Positions 1 through 9,124 are shown, counted from the stretch's first letter. The stretch is 64,000 bases of DNA from Natrinema zhouii (GCF_013456555.2 NZ_CP059154.1:744001-808000), one strand, 5' to 3'. A program made the numbers and translations. Notes: generated by a model from the letters alone, not told the origin.

Positions 1-1235
1 ACAACGGCGTCACGACCTTCCGATGTGGTAGCGAGGACGACGAGATTATCGACTGCGTCGCTTACAACGACGACACCGACTACGGGAGCGGCTACGGCGG
101 CTACGGCGAGACCAACGGCCGACCGGTCTGGGTCTGGAACGGCGGCACCGTGACGATCCGCGACTCGCACTTCGCCGACGGTCCGTACCCGTACGCGATG
201 GTGGCCGGCGCGAACGGTTCGGCGGGCAGCGTCGACTTCCAGAGCGGCGGCTATCGCGGCCAGATTCAGCGTGCGGACGGCTCGACGGTCTCCGTTGGCG
301 ACGCTGTCTCGAGTGAGCCCGATCTCTCGATCCCCGATGGCGTTCCGACGTCGCCCGAGGAGGCCGCATCGGGCACCCAAACCGCCGACTCGAGCGGTGG
401 ATCCGGCAACACGGAACCGACCGATGACGAGGAGCGTTCGCAACTGCCGAACGTCCTCCTCGTCGACGGCAGTCCGTCGGACGCGACCCGCTACGAGTTC
501 ACTGTCGACGGTGCGGTCGAACACGCCAACTACGAGGGCGCTTCCATCGACGGCGAGGAGACCATTGATGGCTCTCGCGTTCAGGGCAGCGTCGCCAGCT
601 GGAAGGACGCGTTCCGGTTCGACGGCGAACTGACGGAACTCACCGTCGACGGCCCCGGCTCAGTACTGCTCAACGGGGAGCAGGTGGATCCCGTCGACTA
701 CGGGCAGCAGCTTCCACACGTCCTCGAGATCGCGGGCCGCGGGACGCCGACGAGCTACGAGATTTCGGTCGACGGGACGATCGAACTCGCGTCGGGCGAC
801 CAGCCGGTGGCAGACGCGACGATCGTCTCCAGTTCGACCGTCCAGAGTACGCTCACCGACGAAACCCAGACCTTCCGATTCTCGGGTGCGCTGACGGACG
901 TCACCTTCACCAACGGCACGGCGGACGTAACGGTCGACGGCGAAGCGATCGATACGAGCGAGTACGGCGAACAGGAACTGCCTCCCCACGCCCTCGTGAT
1001 CGACGGTGTCGGTGCCGACGGGCCGAGTACGTACTCCCTCGAGGTCGACGGCCCGGTCGTCCAGTCGGACTACCGGAACGCCTCGATCGACGACGAAGAC
1101 GTGATCGAGGGTCGAGCCGTTCGCGGCGGCGTCGGGAACTGGCTCGACGCCTACTGGTTCGACGGGGACATCACGGACTTCCGACTCGACGGGAACGCGA
1201 CCGTCGACGTTCAGTACAACGCGCGAAACCAATAA
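1..1235 (+). CDS. Secreted beta-helix-type protein, C-terminal part (5' end outside window)
   Basis: The frame is open from base 3, so this is the 3' part of a longer gene; the GTG at 150 is internal. The first ~100 visible residues (VWVWNGGTVTIRDSHF, then Gly/Ser/Asp-rich text) look like the last coils of a right-handed parallel beta-helix, as in pectate-lyase-like surface proteins. A low-complexity acidic linker follows (about 330-440), then three tandem modules of about 87 residues at 444-704, 711-971 and 978-1232. Each starts LPxxLxIDG, contains a YxxxVDG strand, an aromatic-FDG(D/E) strand and ends in a VDV/VNGE strand. No transmembrane anchor is visible at the C-terminus. The same module ends the oppositely oriented paralogue at 3251-4774. 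Probably exported and surface-associated; the ligand or substrate is unknown. Confidence 0.75.
   Translation, partial: NGVTTFRCGSEDDEIIDCVAYNDDTDYGSGYGGYGETNGRPVWVWNGGTVTIRDSHFADGPYPYAMVAGANGSAGSVDFQSGGYRGQIQRADGSTVSVGDAVSSEPDLSIPDGVPTSPEEAASGTQTADSSGGSGNTEPTDDEERSQLPNVLLVDGSPSDATRYEFTVDGAVEHANYEGASIDGEETIDGSRVQGSVASWKDAFRFDGELTELTVDGPGSVLLNGEQVDPVDYGQQLPHVLEIAGRGTPTSYEISVDGTIELASGDQPVADATIVSSSTVQSTLTDETQTFRFSGALTDVTFTNGTADVTVDGEAIDTSEYGEQELPPHALVIDGVGADGPSTYSLEVDGPVVQSDYRNASIDDEDVIEGRAVRGGVGNWLDAYWFDGDITDFRLDGNATVDVQYNARNQ
444..1232 (+). repeat. Three tandem ~87-residue C-terminal modules
   Basis: Protein-level tandem repeat within the beta-helix protein: 444-704, 711-971 and 978-1232. Shared landmarks are the starts LPNVLLVDG, LPHVLEIAG and LPPHALVIDG, the central YEFTVDG / YEISVDG / YSLEVDG strand, and the later FRFDGEL / FRFSGAL / YWFDGDI strand. 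Copies 1 and 3 also share an ASID-x-E/D-x-x-I-x-G segment missing from copy 2. A beta-sandwich-like adhesion or carbohydrate-binding module is an inference from the strand pattern. Confidence 0.7.
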
Positions 1236-1339
1236 CGTCCGATCGGCGTCTCGAACCGACTGTCACGTCCTCACTTCGGCATCCACGGTTCACTTCTCGA
1301 GCGCTTCCCGGGACCGATAAGCCACGACCGAACTCGGGC

Positions 1340-2809
1340 TCACGTTAAATTTGCGATCGCTTCGCTCGGATCGACCATCCCGCTCAGGGTCGCCAATACG
1401 CCCCAGACGGCGACGCCGACGCCGATCACGCCGACGAGCGCCGGAATGTTCGATGCGTACGGAACGAGGAATACCACCGTGATTCCCATACCGGCTGCGA
1501 TGGCAGTCGCCAGGCCGAACGATCGGCCGATACGGACGAAATCGAGAGAGAGTTCTCGGTGCATAACATAGAGGTTCGCCAATGTGTAGGCACCGAACGT
1601 AATAACAGTTGCAGCCGCCGCACCGGTCGCGCCATAGAGTGGGATTAGAACGACGTTGAGGCCAACGTTAGTGACCGACGTCGTTCCCTTCGCGACCGCA
1701 CGGGCGTTTGCCCGCCCGAGGTAGTCGAGTCCGTTGGTCGTTACCTTCGTCACGGCCTGAAAGACGATGTAGACGCCGAACACTTGCAAGACGGGTGCCG
1801 CACCGGTGTAATCCGAGCCGAAAAGCAGTGTGATCGCCGGCTTTGCGACGAGCAAAACGCCGACCGCAGCCGGAACGTAGAGAAGGAAGACGTACTGAAG
1901 CGTCGTCTCGTAGATTCGGGCCGCCCGATCGAGAGACTCGTTTGCTTTCTGTTCGCCGTAGGTCGGGGAAACTGAGAAACCGAGCGAGCTCGCGGGAACC
2001 ATCACGAACTCGGAAATTTGCTTCGCGAGGACGTAGTAGCTAACCGCCACCGGGTTGACGAAATACGCGACCAGGACGGTATCGACGCGCCGGTCGATGA
2101 TGCTCGCGCTATGGGTGGCCGTCAGCGGGACGCTGTATCTCAGGATCCGGTTGCGAAGTGAGCGGTCGCCGCCACCATCCTCGTAGCTCACGTACTGACG
2201 GTAGAGCAAGGCCGACCCGACGACAAACCCGAGGATCGCGCCCACGATGTAGCCCATGAGCGCACCGACAACGCCCAGTCCGATCGCCGTCAGACCCACG
2301 ACGAACAGAAGCCGGGCAACATTATTGATAATCTCGATCGTCGCACTCAGATCTACCCGATTGAATCCCTGGAAGATCGCCAGATAGTACGAGTACACCG
2401 ACTCGAAGGCGAGGTAGATGACTCCGACGAGCAACAGCGACGATAGCTCCGGATTCCCGAGCACGTCGGCGATAACTTCCCGTCCGAGGACGATCCCAAC
2501 GGCGACGATCCCGATCAGGACCAGGCGGTACCGCAGAGATGTCCGCAGGATGAACGGCACCGTTGACGGATCGGACTCCTTCCGATCCGACACGTACCGT
2601 GCGGCCGAGCGGGCGATCCCGAGATCTGCACCGAGTTGAAAGATGGCGAGGATCGAAATGACCAGAAACAACAGCCCGTACTCGTCGGGAGACAATAATG
2701 CTCGAGCGAGCACGAGCATCAACAGTCCGTTGGCGACGTTGCTCACGATACGGGCGCCGAACGTCGCCTTGAACCCGCCGATGATACGGTCAGTAACCGA
2801 CATTTTCAC
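1340..2809 (-). CDS. Polysaccharide flippase (Wzx/MATE-like O-unit exporter)
   Basis: 489 residues with about 12-14 hydrophobic segments spread along the chain, starting MKMSVTDRIIGGFKATFGARIVSNVAN, the usual N-terminus of haloarchaeal oligosaccharide flippases. The length fits the RfbX/Wzx family of the MOP superfamily, which move lipid-linked sugars across the membrane for surface polysaccharide or N-glycan assembly. It lies between two oppositely oriented beta-helix secreted proteins, so its cargo may decorate surface proteins; that link is inference. The start at 2809 puts the first hydrophobic segment at a normal distance. No glycosyltransferase is adjacent within the window. Confidence 0.88.
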   Translation of the reverse strand: MKMSVTDRIIGGFKATFGARIVSNVANGLLMLVLARALLSPDEYGLLFLVISILAIFQLGADLGIARSAARYVSDRKESDPSTVPFILRTSLRYRLVLIGIVAVGIVLGREVIADVLGNPELSSLLLVGVIYLAFESVYSYYLAIFQGFNRVDLSATIEIINNVARLLFVVGLTAIGLGVVGALMGYIVGAILGFVVGSALLYRQYVSYEDGGGDRSLRNRILRYSVPLTATHSASIIDRRVDTVLVAYFVNPVAVSYYVLAKQISEFVMVPASSLGFSVSPTYGEQKANESLDRAARIYETTLQYVFLLYVPAAVGVLLVAKPAITLLFGSDYTGAAPVLQVFGVYIVFQAVTKVTTNGLDYLGRANARAVAKGTTSVTNVGLNVVLIPLYGATGAAAATVITFGAYTLANLYVMHRELSLDFVRIGRSFGLATAIAAGMGITVVFLVPYASNIPALVGVIGVGVAVWGVLATLSGMVDPSEAIANLT

Positions 2810-3250
2810 CGGATCCGAAATACAAGCAGTCCGTTGGGATGCGATCTACCGTCGATGACAGCCGACGGAGACCCGAGAGCGTGGATCTGCCACCGCTACA
2901 GCGTACAATCACCAATGGATTCGACCGCCGGAGACGCTGAGACGACAGTATAGTCATGGTAGATATCTGTCCAACGAAGTGGATAGTAATCGACTGTATA
3001 CCACCGGTTTCACGATCCATAACCTCGGGGTGGCCCGTCAGTCTGCTTGGGACTACCGCTCGTCCACAAAGCCGAACCGTGCGAACGGCGTCGGCGGTCG
3101 TAGCGGACCCATACGAGCGAATCGAACCGCCCGTATCAAGCCGGACGGGTGCAGCGAACTCGACCGTCCCAAACTCGGACAGCCCGTCAGCGATCCGTCG
3201 TTCGAAACCGAGTGAAGGACGGCCAAACGGGACGAGAGGCCCCGTATTGG
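2810..3250. other. Gene-free stretch, possible coding relic on the minus strand
   Basis: About 440 bases between the flippase start and the decayed C-terminus of the beta-helix gene. No convincing intact gene is seen. On the minus strand around 2990-3215 an open frame reads like protein (for example ADGLSEFGTVEFAAPVRLDTG) with GC-rich third positions but has no good start and no family I recognise. It may be the remnant of an envelope gene, or chance. Confidence 0.3.
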
Positions 3251-3535
3251 TTATTCACCCCGGGCGTTGTACTGGACGTCGACAGTCGCGTCGCCGCTGA
3301 GTCGGAAGTCCCGATGTCGCCGTCGAACCAGTAGGCGTCCAGTTCGTCGTCGACGCTGCCGGTGACGGATCGGCCGTCGATCTCGTCGTCGGGGTCGATC
3401 GACGCGTCGCGATAGCTCGCGGTGATGACATCGCTGTCGATCGTGGCTCCCTCGACGGCCCCTGCCACCGAAAACTCGTAGCAGGCGCCGGCGGAGGTAC
3501 CGACGCCGTCGATCAACAGTGTTCTCGAGGTTGGG
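3251..3535 (-). pseudogene. Decayed C-terminal module of the adjacent beta-helix protein
   Basis: Immediately after the stop of the 3536-4774 gene the minus strand still encodes, in another frame, a full copy of the C-terminal module: LLIDGVGTSAGACYEFSVAG, then YRDASIDPDDEIDGRSVTGS, then LDAYWFDGDI. It matches module 3 of the gene ending at 1235. After DGDI a further frame change is needed to recover DFRLSGDATVDVQYNARGE and the stop at 3251-3253, nearly identical to the DFRLDGNATVDVQYNARNQ end of the other gene. The join to the upstream gene needs TAA read as CAA plus a restored base. So one nonsense change and two frameshifts separate this from a functional extension. Confidence 0.8.
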
Positions 3536-4774
3536 TTAATCGCCGTTGTACTGATCGGGATCGATCGCCTCGCCGTTGACCTTGACGCGAGCCGAACCCT
3601 GCTGGAACGCGACCTCGTGGAGGTCGCCGGCGAAGCGGAACTGCTCGACGTGAGAAGACGTCGTCACCCAGCCGGTCGCGCTCGTGCCGTCGATCTGATC
3701 GTGGGCCTCGAGCGAGCCGGCGTTCGGATCGGTGACGAGTTCCTCGGTAATCTCCACGAAGTACTTCGTCGGCTCACCGGTACCGGTGACCGTCAGGGTG
3801 TTCTCAGGGAACTCCGCGCTATTGTCGCCACTTGAGGGTGGACTGGACGTCACGCTGCCGCTCGCAGCCGCCTCGGGACTCTTCGGGCAGTTCTCGGGGA
3901 CGGAAGGGTCGGGGCTACCGTGAGTTCCGGAGCCGTCGTCGGTGTAGACGCGATCCATCTCGATGGACGGGGAATTCCGCGAGACGATACCGCCACCGGT
4001 TCCGTTCGTTATGATGTGCGTGTTTTCGATCGTCGCATTACCGCCGGAGTTGCCCGCCCAGACCCAGATACCGCGGTTCGCAGCCCGGCCTCCGCTCTTG
4101 TAGATAACCGAGTTGGAGATTTTACAGCCGTTATCTCCGATGCGAAGCCCCGTATGGTGGTTGTCGTGGGTGTAACAGCCGTCGATGTGGATGGTGCCAC
4201 CGTTGCCGTTGTAGGCGGGTGCAGAGCCGTAGATCCCGTTACAGCCGGCATGCTGGAAGTTGACGTTTCGGACATCGAGATGGCCGCTGTGATCGGGATC
4301 GACCCACATCAATAGCGGGCGCTCGTTCGACGGTCGATCAGGGTTCCCGCGTCCCCAGAAGATGTTCTCTAGTGTGGAGGTCCCATTGCCGGTGTCAGCA
4401 ATTCCGAAGACGGTCCCGCTGCGTGGTGCCGTACCGGTCGCACCGAGCGTTCCGCGGAATCCGATATTTCGAACGGTCCAGTTCGTTCCTTTGGCGATAA
4501 TGGAGATCGCATTCCCGCTCCCAAGGTCGATGAGTTTGTTCTCCCAGGTCTCGCCGGATCCGATGGTGATTGTCTGTCCGCGCGCCTCGATGACCTCGTA
4601 GTCACCCTCGGCCGCGCTCGCCGCGCCCGTCCCAACGCCCGCTGCGATGGCCGTCGCACTGGCTAACTTCAGGTACGATCGTCGGTCGATTATACTGTGT
4701 TCGCTCTGTTCGTCGTCACTGACTGTCGGTTCGGCGGGACCGTTGGTGTCCCGTACCGGTTCGTCGCGTGCCAT
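3536..4774 (-). CDS. Tat-exported right-handed beta-helix protein
   Basis: 412 residues. An acidic N-terminus is followed by a twin-arginine signal, DRRSYLKLASATAIAAGVG (about residues 31-49), ending AASAAEG, so the protein is exported folded. Residues ~60-290 are Gly/Asn-rich short strands (NVNFQHAGCNGIYG, NNHHTGLRIGDNGCKISNS, GGNATIENTHI) typical of parallel beta-helix folds of the pectate lyase/NosD kind. A Ser/Pro linker (~295-320) leads to one ~85-residue C-terminal module related to those in the gene at 1-1235. The present stop at 3536 probably truncates a longer ancestor, because another module copy lies in broken frames just downstream. It is predicted leaderless, with a TATA-like box 27-36 bases upstream. 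No catalytic site can be assigned. Confidence 0.8.
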   Translation of the reverse strand: MARDEPVRDTNGPAEPTVSDDEQSEHSIIDRRSYLKLASATAIAAGVGTGAASAAEGDYEVIEARGQTITIGSGETWENKLIDLGSGNAISIIAKGTNWTVRNIGFRGTLGATGTAPRSGTVFGIADTGNGTSTLENIFWGRGNPDRPSNERPLLMWVDPDHSGHLDVRNVNFQHAGCNGIYGSAPAYNGNGGTIHIDGCYTHDNHHTGLRIGDNGCKISNSVIYKSGGRAANRGIWVWAGNSGGNATIENTHIITNGTGGGIVSRNSPSIEMDRVYTDDGSGTHGSPDPSVPENCPKSPEAAASGSVTSSPPSSGDNSAEFPENTLTVTGTGEPTKYFVEITEELVTDPNAGSLEAHDQIDGTSATGWVTTSSHVEQFRFAGDLHEVAFQQGSARVKVNGEAIDPDQYNGD

Positions 4775-4800
4775 GCGACCTGTGAGAGAACACTACCGGG

Positions 4801-4810
4801 CTATAAACTT
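4801..4810 (-). promoter_or_regulatory. TATA-like box for the beta-helix gene
   Basis: On the minus strand the sequence AAGTTTATAG sits 27-36 bases before the ATG at 4774, the spacing expected for an archaeal TATA box of a leaderless transcript. The surrounding 4800-4980 block is A+T-rich compared with the rest of the region. Confidence 0.5.
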
Positions 4811-5249
4811 TCCTTCCCTTATATCAGTAAGATTCCGTGATTCTAATTATACCATCTACATTATTTGCTCTAATTACCCAATTTTATGATGAGCTATTAT
4901 ATTTCTAATCACGGAGCGGCGTCGGGGTGACGGATCCACTCAGCAACGACAGATATTATATAAAGATAGTAGTGGTTTCTCAACTGTCAAAAGCCGAGAA
5001 CCGAACGTCAACGCCAGAGTTGTGACCTGACGATTCGCCTGTCGAACAGGCGGCCCTGACAGTCAGCAGAAGACGACATCGCGCCGCTCGTGTCCGAGAC
5101 GAAGTAGCGGCATCAATTCCGGTTGCTGGAGGAAGACAGCGATGTACCGAGAGGATCGTGTGCAACCGAAAGCGAACTTGAGAGGGATCGACTGACCGGT
5201 TTCGCGCTCCCGCGGTGCCCGGACTTCACTCGAGTCGAGAACGAGCAGG
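4811..5249. other. Gene-free A+T-rich spacer
   Basis: About 440 bases between the beta-helix promoter and the end of the MBL-fold gene. The part near 4830-4980 is strongly A+T-rich; the rest is ordinary GC. No ORF with protein-like sequence, tRNA or clear repeat was seen. Confidence 0.5.
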
Positions 5250-6659
5250 TTAGTCCTGTGCCGTTTTCGTGCTGGCCGTGGCTTCCGGTGGAGCAGTGAT
5301 ATCGTACCCGTGAGTGTGGAAGGAGCCGAGACAGAGGTACAGTCCCCGCTCGTAGATATCCGGTTCTTTCTGAATGCCGAGGTGAGAGCCGATCTTCGCG
5401 TCCGCCCAGTACGCGCTGTGCGGGCCCTCGAAGAGTCGCCTCAGCAGTCGGGGATCGGCCTCCAGTTTGACGTACCCGGTATAGTCGTCGGTGTCGGGAT
5501 CCGTGACGTACCGATATCCGTCCCCATTTAGCGTCAGTTCGAGGGAGACGCCATTGACGAGTGGAATGAGTACCGTCGTGTCAGAGCTGTAGCCGATGCG
5601 TTCACGTTTCGCTTCTATATTTTCGTATGCGCAGGGAACGTACGCCTGCAGTTCCGACAACGTAGGCATCGGATCGGCTTCGTAATCGAACGACCGCGAC
5701 GCCAGTTCCGCTTCGATGTACCGCTGTTTCGCATCCGGATCTGCCGGTTGGAACGGCTCGGAGCGCTCGCCCGTCTCGAGGTCGATGTGTTCGCCGGAGT
5801 TGAGGAACACGCACTCGTGTTCGTCGGGGTCGACGGCACTCGTGAAAAACTCGAGCGCTTCCTCGCGCGGCGGGTTGGCCGTGTACTCGTTGAGGTGAGC
5901 GAGGTCTCCGGTCAGGACGTACTCCCCCGCGAACGGCATGTAGTAGTTCGGTTCGAAGATGTGGAGAAAGTCGATGGCGCGCTCGTGTTTCTCTCGAATG
6001 ACGCGGTCGCGCTCGCGGATTTTCTTCTCGTGGCTATAGTTGGTTACGGCCTGCGGATAGAACTGCGCTGCGCTGTACTGGTGACAGAGGAGGTCCACCT
6101 CGCCGTACTCGTGTTTGACACGGTGACAGACCGGTTCTGAGATCGAGAAGGGGACGTCGTTGGTGTTGACCACGGTGCACGCCCCGTTGTCGATAACCGC
6201 CATCGAATCGACCTGCGTCGACCCCGGTGTCTCCGCCTCGGTGTCGTACCACGTACAGCCGAAGTAGTTGCCACAGCGCTCGGGATCGCAGCCGTCGGCC
6301 GCGAGGACGTTGATACGGAGATCGCCAGTGAGATGCGTCCGTTCGCCGTGTGGCAGTTCGATCACCTCGAACCCCAGCTCGCCGATTGCGTCCTTCAGAT
6401 AGTCCCATCTGTAGTCGTGGATGAGAACCGGAATGTCCGCGTCCAGCCGCTCGAGCGTATCGGGATCGAAGTGGTCCGGATGAATGTGCGAAATATAAAT
6501 ATAGTCGACGTCGTCGAACTCCTCGGGCTCGAAGTCGGGTTCGGGATAATGCGCCCACGACCCGTAGTACGCACCGTCGAGCAACCACGGATCACAGAGA
6601 ACCGAGTCGTCTCCGTCTTCGATGAGGATCGCTGCCGATTCGAGATACGTGACTCGCAT
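5250..6659 (-). CDS. MBL-fold protein resembling the CMP-sialate hydroxylase catalytic domain
   Basis: 469 residues from MRVTYLESAAILIEDG; an in-frame start 13 codons upstream is possible but adds residues unlike the family. A DPWL segment (residues 23-26) followed by ISHIHPDHFD (H58, H60, D62, H63) is the metallo-beta-lactamase HxHxDH metal site, and the arrangement DPWL...GSWAHYP...DYIYISHIHPDH closely resembles the hydrolase-like domain of CMP-Neu5Ac hydroxylase (CMAH) and relatives. Further histidines follow at CHRVKHEYGEVDLLCHQYS and NYYMPFAGEY. There is no N-terminal Rieske CxH/CxxH domain. The gene lies 125 bases after the amidotransferase on the same strand, suggesting co-transcription. 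A role in modifying a surface sugar is inferred from family and context; a phosphodiesterase-like hydrolase is the alternative. Confidence 0.72.
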   Translation of the reverse strand: MRVTYLESAAILIEDGDDSVLCDPWLLDGAYYGSWAHYPEPDFEPEEFDDVDYIYISHIHPDHFDPDTLERLDADIPVLIHDYRWDYLKDAIGELGFEVIELPHGERTHLTGDLRINVLAADGCDPERCGNYFGCTWYDTEAETPGSTQVDSMAVIDNGACTVVNTNDVPFSISEPVCHRVKHEYGEVDLLCHQYSAAQFYPQAVTNYSHEKKIRERDRVIREKHERAIDFLHIFEPNYYMPFAGEYVLTGDLAHLNEYTANPPREEALEFFTSAVDPDEHECVFLNSGEHIDLETGERSEPFQPADPDAKQRYIEAELASRSFDYEADPMPTLSELQAYVPCAYENIEAKRERIGYSSDTTVLIPLVNGVSLELTLNGDGYRYVTDPDTDDYTGYVKLEADPRLLRRLFEGPHSAYWADAKIGSHLGIQKEPDIYERGLYLCLGSFHTHGYDITAPPEATASTKTAQD

Positions 6660-6784
6660 ACCGAACAGCCAGGAGATGATAGTAATTTGTAATGACACCG
6701 CTACCTGAGAGTACGAGCGTGCGAAATCGTCATAGGGAATACATTATCGGAGGGCGATCGGCCGCGTTCGGTCGAGCGGGACGG

Positions 6785-8611
6785 TCAGACGAACACGGTA
6801 TCGCGCCGCGACTCGAGGACGCTCTCTGCGGAGTGAATGTCGTCGATAAACGACGTGAGCGCGAAGAGGCGATAGACCGACACCCGATCGTGATCGGCGT
6901 GGGCGTCGAGGAACGCGTGCAGTTCGTCTGTCGAGAGCACGTCGTCGACGGCTTCGCACTGTTCGATCTGGTCTCGAATGCAATCGACCGTATTCGGTTC
7001 CAGCTGTGACTCCGTCTCGAGGCCGTTGAACGATTTGACGATCGGTCGCACCAAATCGAGCAGCGTCGGATACCGCGAGAGCAAATCGTCGACGAACGCC
7101 GCGGCTTTATGGCGGGTCGAGTCGACGGGCACCCCGTAATCGGGGTGGGTCAGATCCGCTGCGGGGGGCGCGAGTTCCGTGAGGAACGAGCGATAGAGGT
7201 CGTAGCGGGCCTTCTGGTCGGGCGGACAGTTCATCGCGTACTGGAAGAACTCGATCGAGTAAAACGGGGTCGTACTCCAGAAGAAGAACCGGTTCCGATC
7301 CTCGCCCTCGAACAGGAAGTTGACGCCCCGCTCGTAGACGAGGAAGTGGACGTACTTCGACGCGAGATCCGTCTCGGGATACAGTCGAAGCCGATCGCGA
7401 ACGCTCCGCCGAATCGCATCCGCGGAGAGTCCCGTAATCTGGGCGACCTGCTCGATCGAGAGAAAGCTGTTCTCCGCGAGGACGTAGTCGACCAGCGCCG
7501 ATTCGTCGTCGATCGGTTTCGCGGGGGTGAGATCGGGGAGCACCTTGTCCCCGCCGTCGCCGGTGACGTAGGTGAGGCCGGCGTCGTACTCCTCGCGAAG
7601 CTGGCGGAAGAAATCGAGGATGAACGAGGTCAGAAGGCCGATCTGTCCGTTTTTCGTCTTGATGATTCGATTCAGGTCAGAGCCGTTGGGCGGCCCGACG
7701 TCGTAGCGCTGCCAGTCGGTGTCGAACTCGTCGGCCAGTTCCCGGGCGATTTCGACGTCGGACGGCGGCACGAACTCGTCGGAGGCCATGGTCGCCGCAG
7801 TCGTCGGAACCCCCTCGGCGTGGTAGCCGGCAAGCACGGACCGGGAGTCGAGCCCGCCGCTTAGCGAAATTACATCGCGAGTCCCATCCCCCGACCGTTG
7901 GCGGCAGGCCCGTTCGAACCGATCGACGAGTTCGGCGGCGTTTCGCGACCGACTCCGATCGGCGTGGGCCGGGCCCCCGAAGTCGAACCGGTGGAGGGTG
8001 GTCTCCGTGATCGCGCCGCGATCCGGGTCGACGGTGAGCTTCGTCCCGGGACGCAGCCGGTTCACTTCGGGAACGAGCGTTCGATCACCGAGCGAGTAGC
8101 CGAAGAGGAGACACTGAGCGACGCCCATCGGATCGAACCCCTCGATCGGCGCTTCGTTGATGAGATAGCGCAGTTCCCGCGAGAACTGGAACGTCTCCCC
8201 GTCGTGAAAGTAGTACGTCGGCAGCCGGGCGAGCGGATCGTTCAGCAAGCCGAGCCGATCGCTCTCCTTGTCGGCGGCGACGAGCAGGAACTCGCCGTCG
8301 GTCTCGAGCAACCACCCAGTCAGGAACTCGTCGTCACCGTCGGCCGCGAGCACGTGTGCGGCGACCTCGAGGAGTTCGCGTTCGAGCGTCTCGTCGTCAC
8401 GATCGTAGATCCGGCCCTCGAGACAGACCCAGTACTCGTCGTTCTCGACGATCCTGATCGGATACTCGGGATACGCCGTCGTCCCGACCGAACGCGACGC
8501 CGATTCGAAGATCACGTCGGCCTCGTACCGATCCGTGTGAACGAGCGGCTCGAGCGAGCTGGCGAACGATCCATCGTCCGCGTCCGGCGTTCGACCAGTG
8601 ATGCCAACCAT
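6785..8611 (-). CDS. Asparagine-synthetase-like amidotransferase lacking the glutaminase cysteine
   Basis: 608 residues from MVGITGRTPD. An open frame runs 62 codons further upstream but its sequence is not protein-like, and a TATA-like box lies about 45 bases before this ATG. The N-terminal ~200 residues have the class II glutamine amidotransferase layout (GEFLLVAADKESDRLGLLND, YYFHDGETFQFSRELRYLI) but the residue after Met is Val rather than the catalytic Cys. The synthetase domain carries the ATP PP-loop SLSGGLDSRSVL (SGGLDS at 251-256) and the later TYVTGDGGDKVLPDL segment. Family knowledge: such proteins amidate or ligate sugars and peptides, here probably with free ammonia or another amine. 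The downstream MBL-fold gene is a likely pathway partner. Not recommended to be called asnB without substrate data. Confidence 0.78.
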   Translation of the reverse strand: MVGITGRTPDADDGSFASSLEPLVHTDRYEADVIFESASRSVGTTAYPEYPIRIVENDEYWVCLEGRIYDRDDETLERELLEVAAHVLAADGDDEFLTGWLLETDGEFLLVAADKESDRLGLLNDPLARLPTYYFHDGETFQFSRELRYLINEAPIEGFDPMGVAQCLLFGYSLGDRTLVPEVNRLRPGTKLTVDPDRGAITETTLHRFDFGGPAHADRSRSRNAAELVDRFERACRQRSGDGTRDVISLSGGLDSRSVLAGYHAEGVPTTAATMASDEFVPPSDVEIARELADEFDTDWQRYDVGPPNGSDLNRIIKTKNGQIGLLTSFILDFFRQLREEYDAGLTYVTGDGGDKVLPDLTPAKPIDDESALVDYVLAENSFLSIEQVAQITGLSADAIRRSVRDRLRLYPETDLASKYVHFLVYERGVNFLFEGEDRNRFFFWSTTPFYSIEFFQYAMNCPPDQKARYDLYRSFLTELAPPAADLTHPDYGVPVDSTRHKAAAFVDDLLSRYPTLLDLVRPIVKSFNGLETESQLEPNTVDCIRDQIEQCEAVDDVLSTDELHAFLDAHADHDRVSVYRLFALTSFIDDIHSAESVLESRRDTVFV

Positions 8612-8650
8612 ATCGGGAACCGTGATAATCGGCGGTATAGTAATGGCCGC

Positions 8651-8660
8651 GTTTATATTC
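8651..8660 (-). promoter_or_regulatory. TATA-like box for the amidotransferase gene
   Basis: Minus-strand GAATATAAAC centred about 45 bases before the ATG at 8611, which would give a short leader of roughly 15-20 bases. It lies inside the upstream extension of the open frame, which supports the 8611 start. Confidence 0.45.
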
Positions 8661-9124
8661 TCCAGCAGTGGGCTATCGACTACGGCGCTCGAGTCGCAGT
8701 CGTGCGGTGGTCGGCCGGAGCGGTGTGGATATCGTCCACAGTCGTATGGTTCTCGGTCGCAGTTGGACCGGGACGCGAAGTTCGATCTGGCAGACACTGT
8801 GTCTCTACAGTGGTCCGGTGTGTAGCTGCCTCGAGGCGTTCGCCAGGAGTTGGCCGACTCGAGAGCGTGGTCACTGCTGGCACGAATTCACACGATGAGC
8901 CGAGCCGCTCTTCTCAGAAGGCTCCCGCGCCGAGAACAGCTGCTGGCACGCGACTGCTCCGGTACTGGATGACGGTCGTCGGGAGCCGTTTGAACGTACG
9001 AAAGCGGGTGATAAAAACCCTTCTTAGCGGTTGCGGCGAGGGTGCCAAGCCCCCTCGAGACACGAGCTCACAGAGAGAACTCATCGCAGCCAGGAGACGG
9101 GACCACCGTCGTGTGGACTTCGGG
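8661..9124. other. Gene-free spacer
   Basis: About 460 bases between the amidotransferase promoter and the end of the DUF7344 gene. Open frames here have Arg/Ser-rich shadow composition. No RNA gene, repeat or conserved small protein was recognised. Confidence 0.45.
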
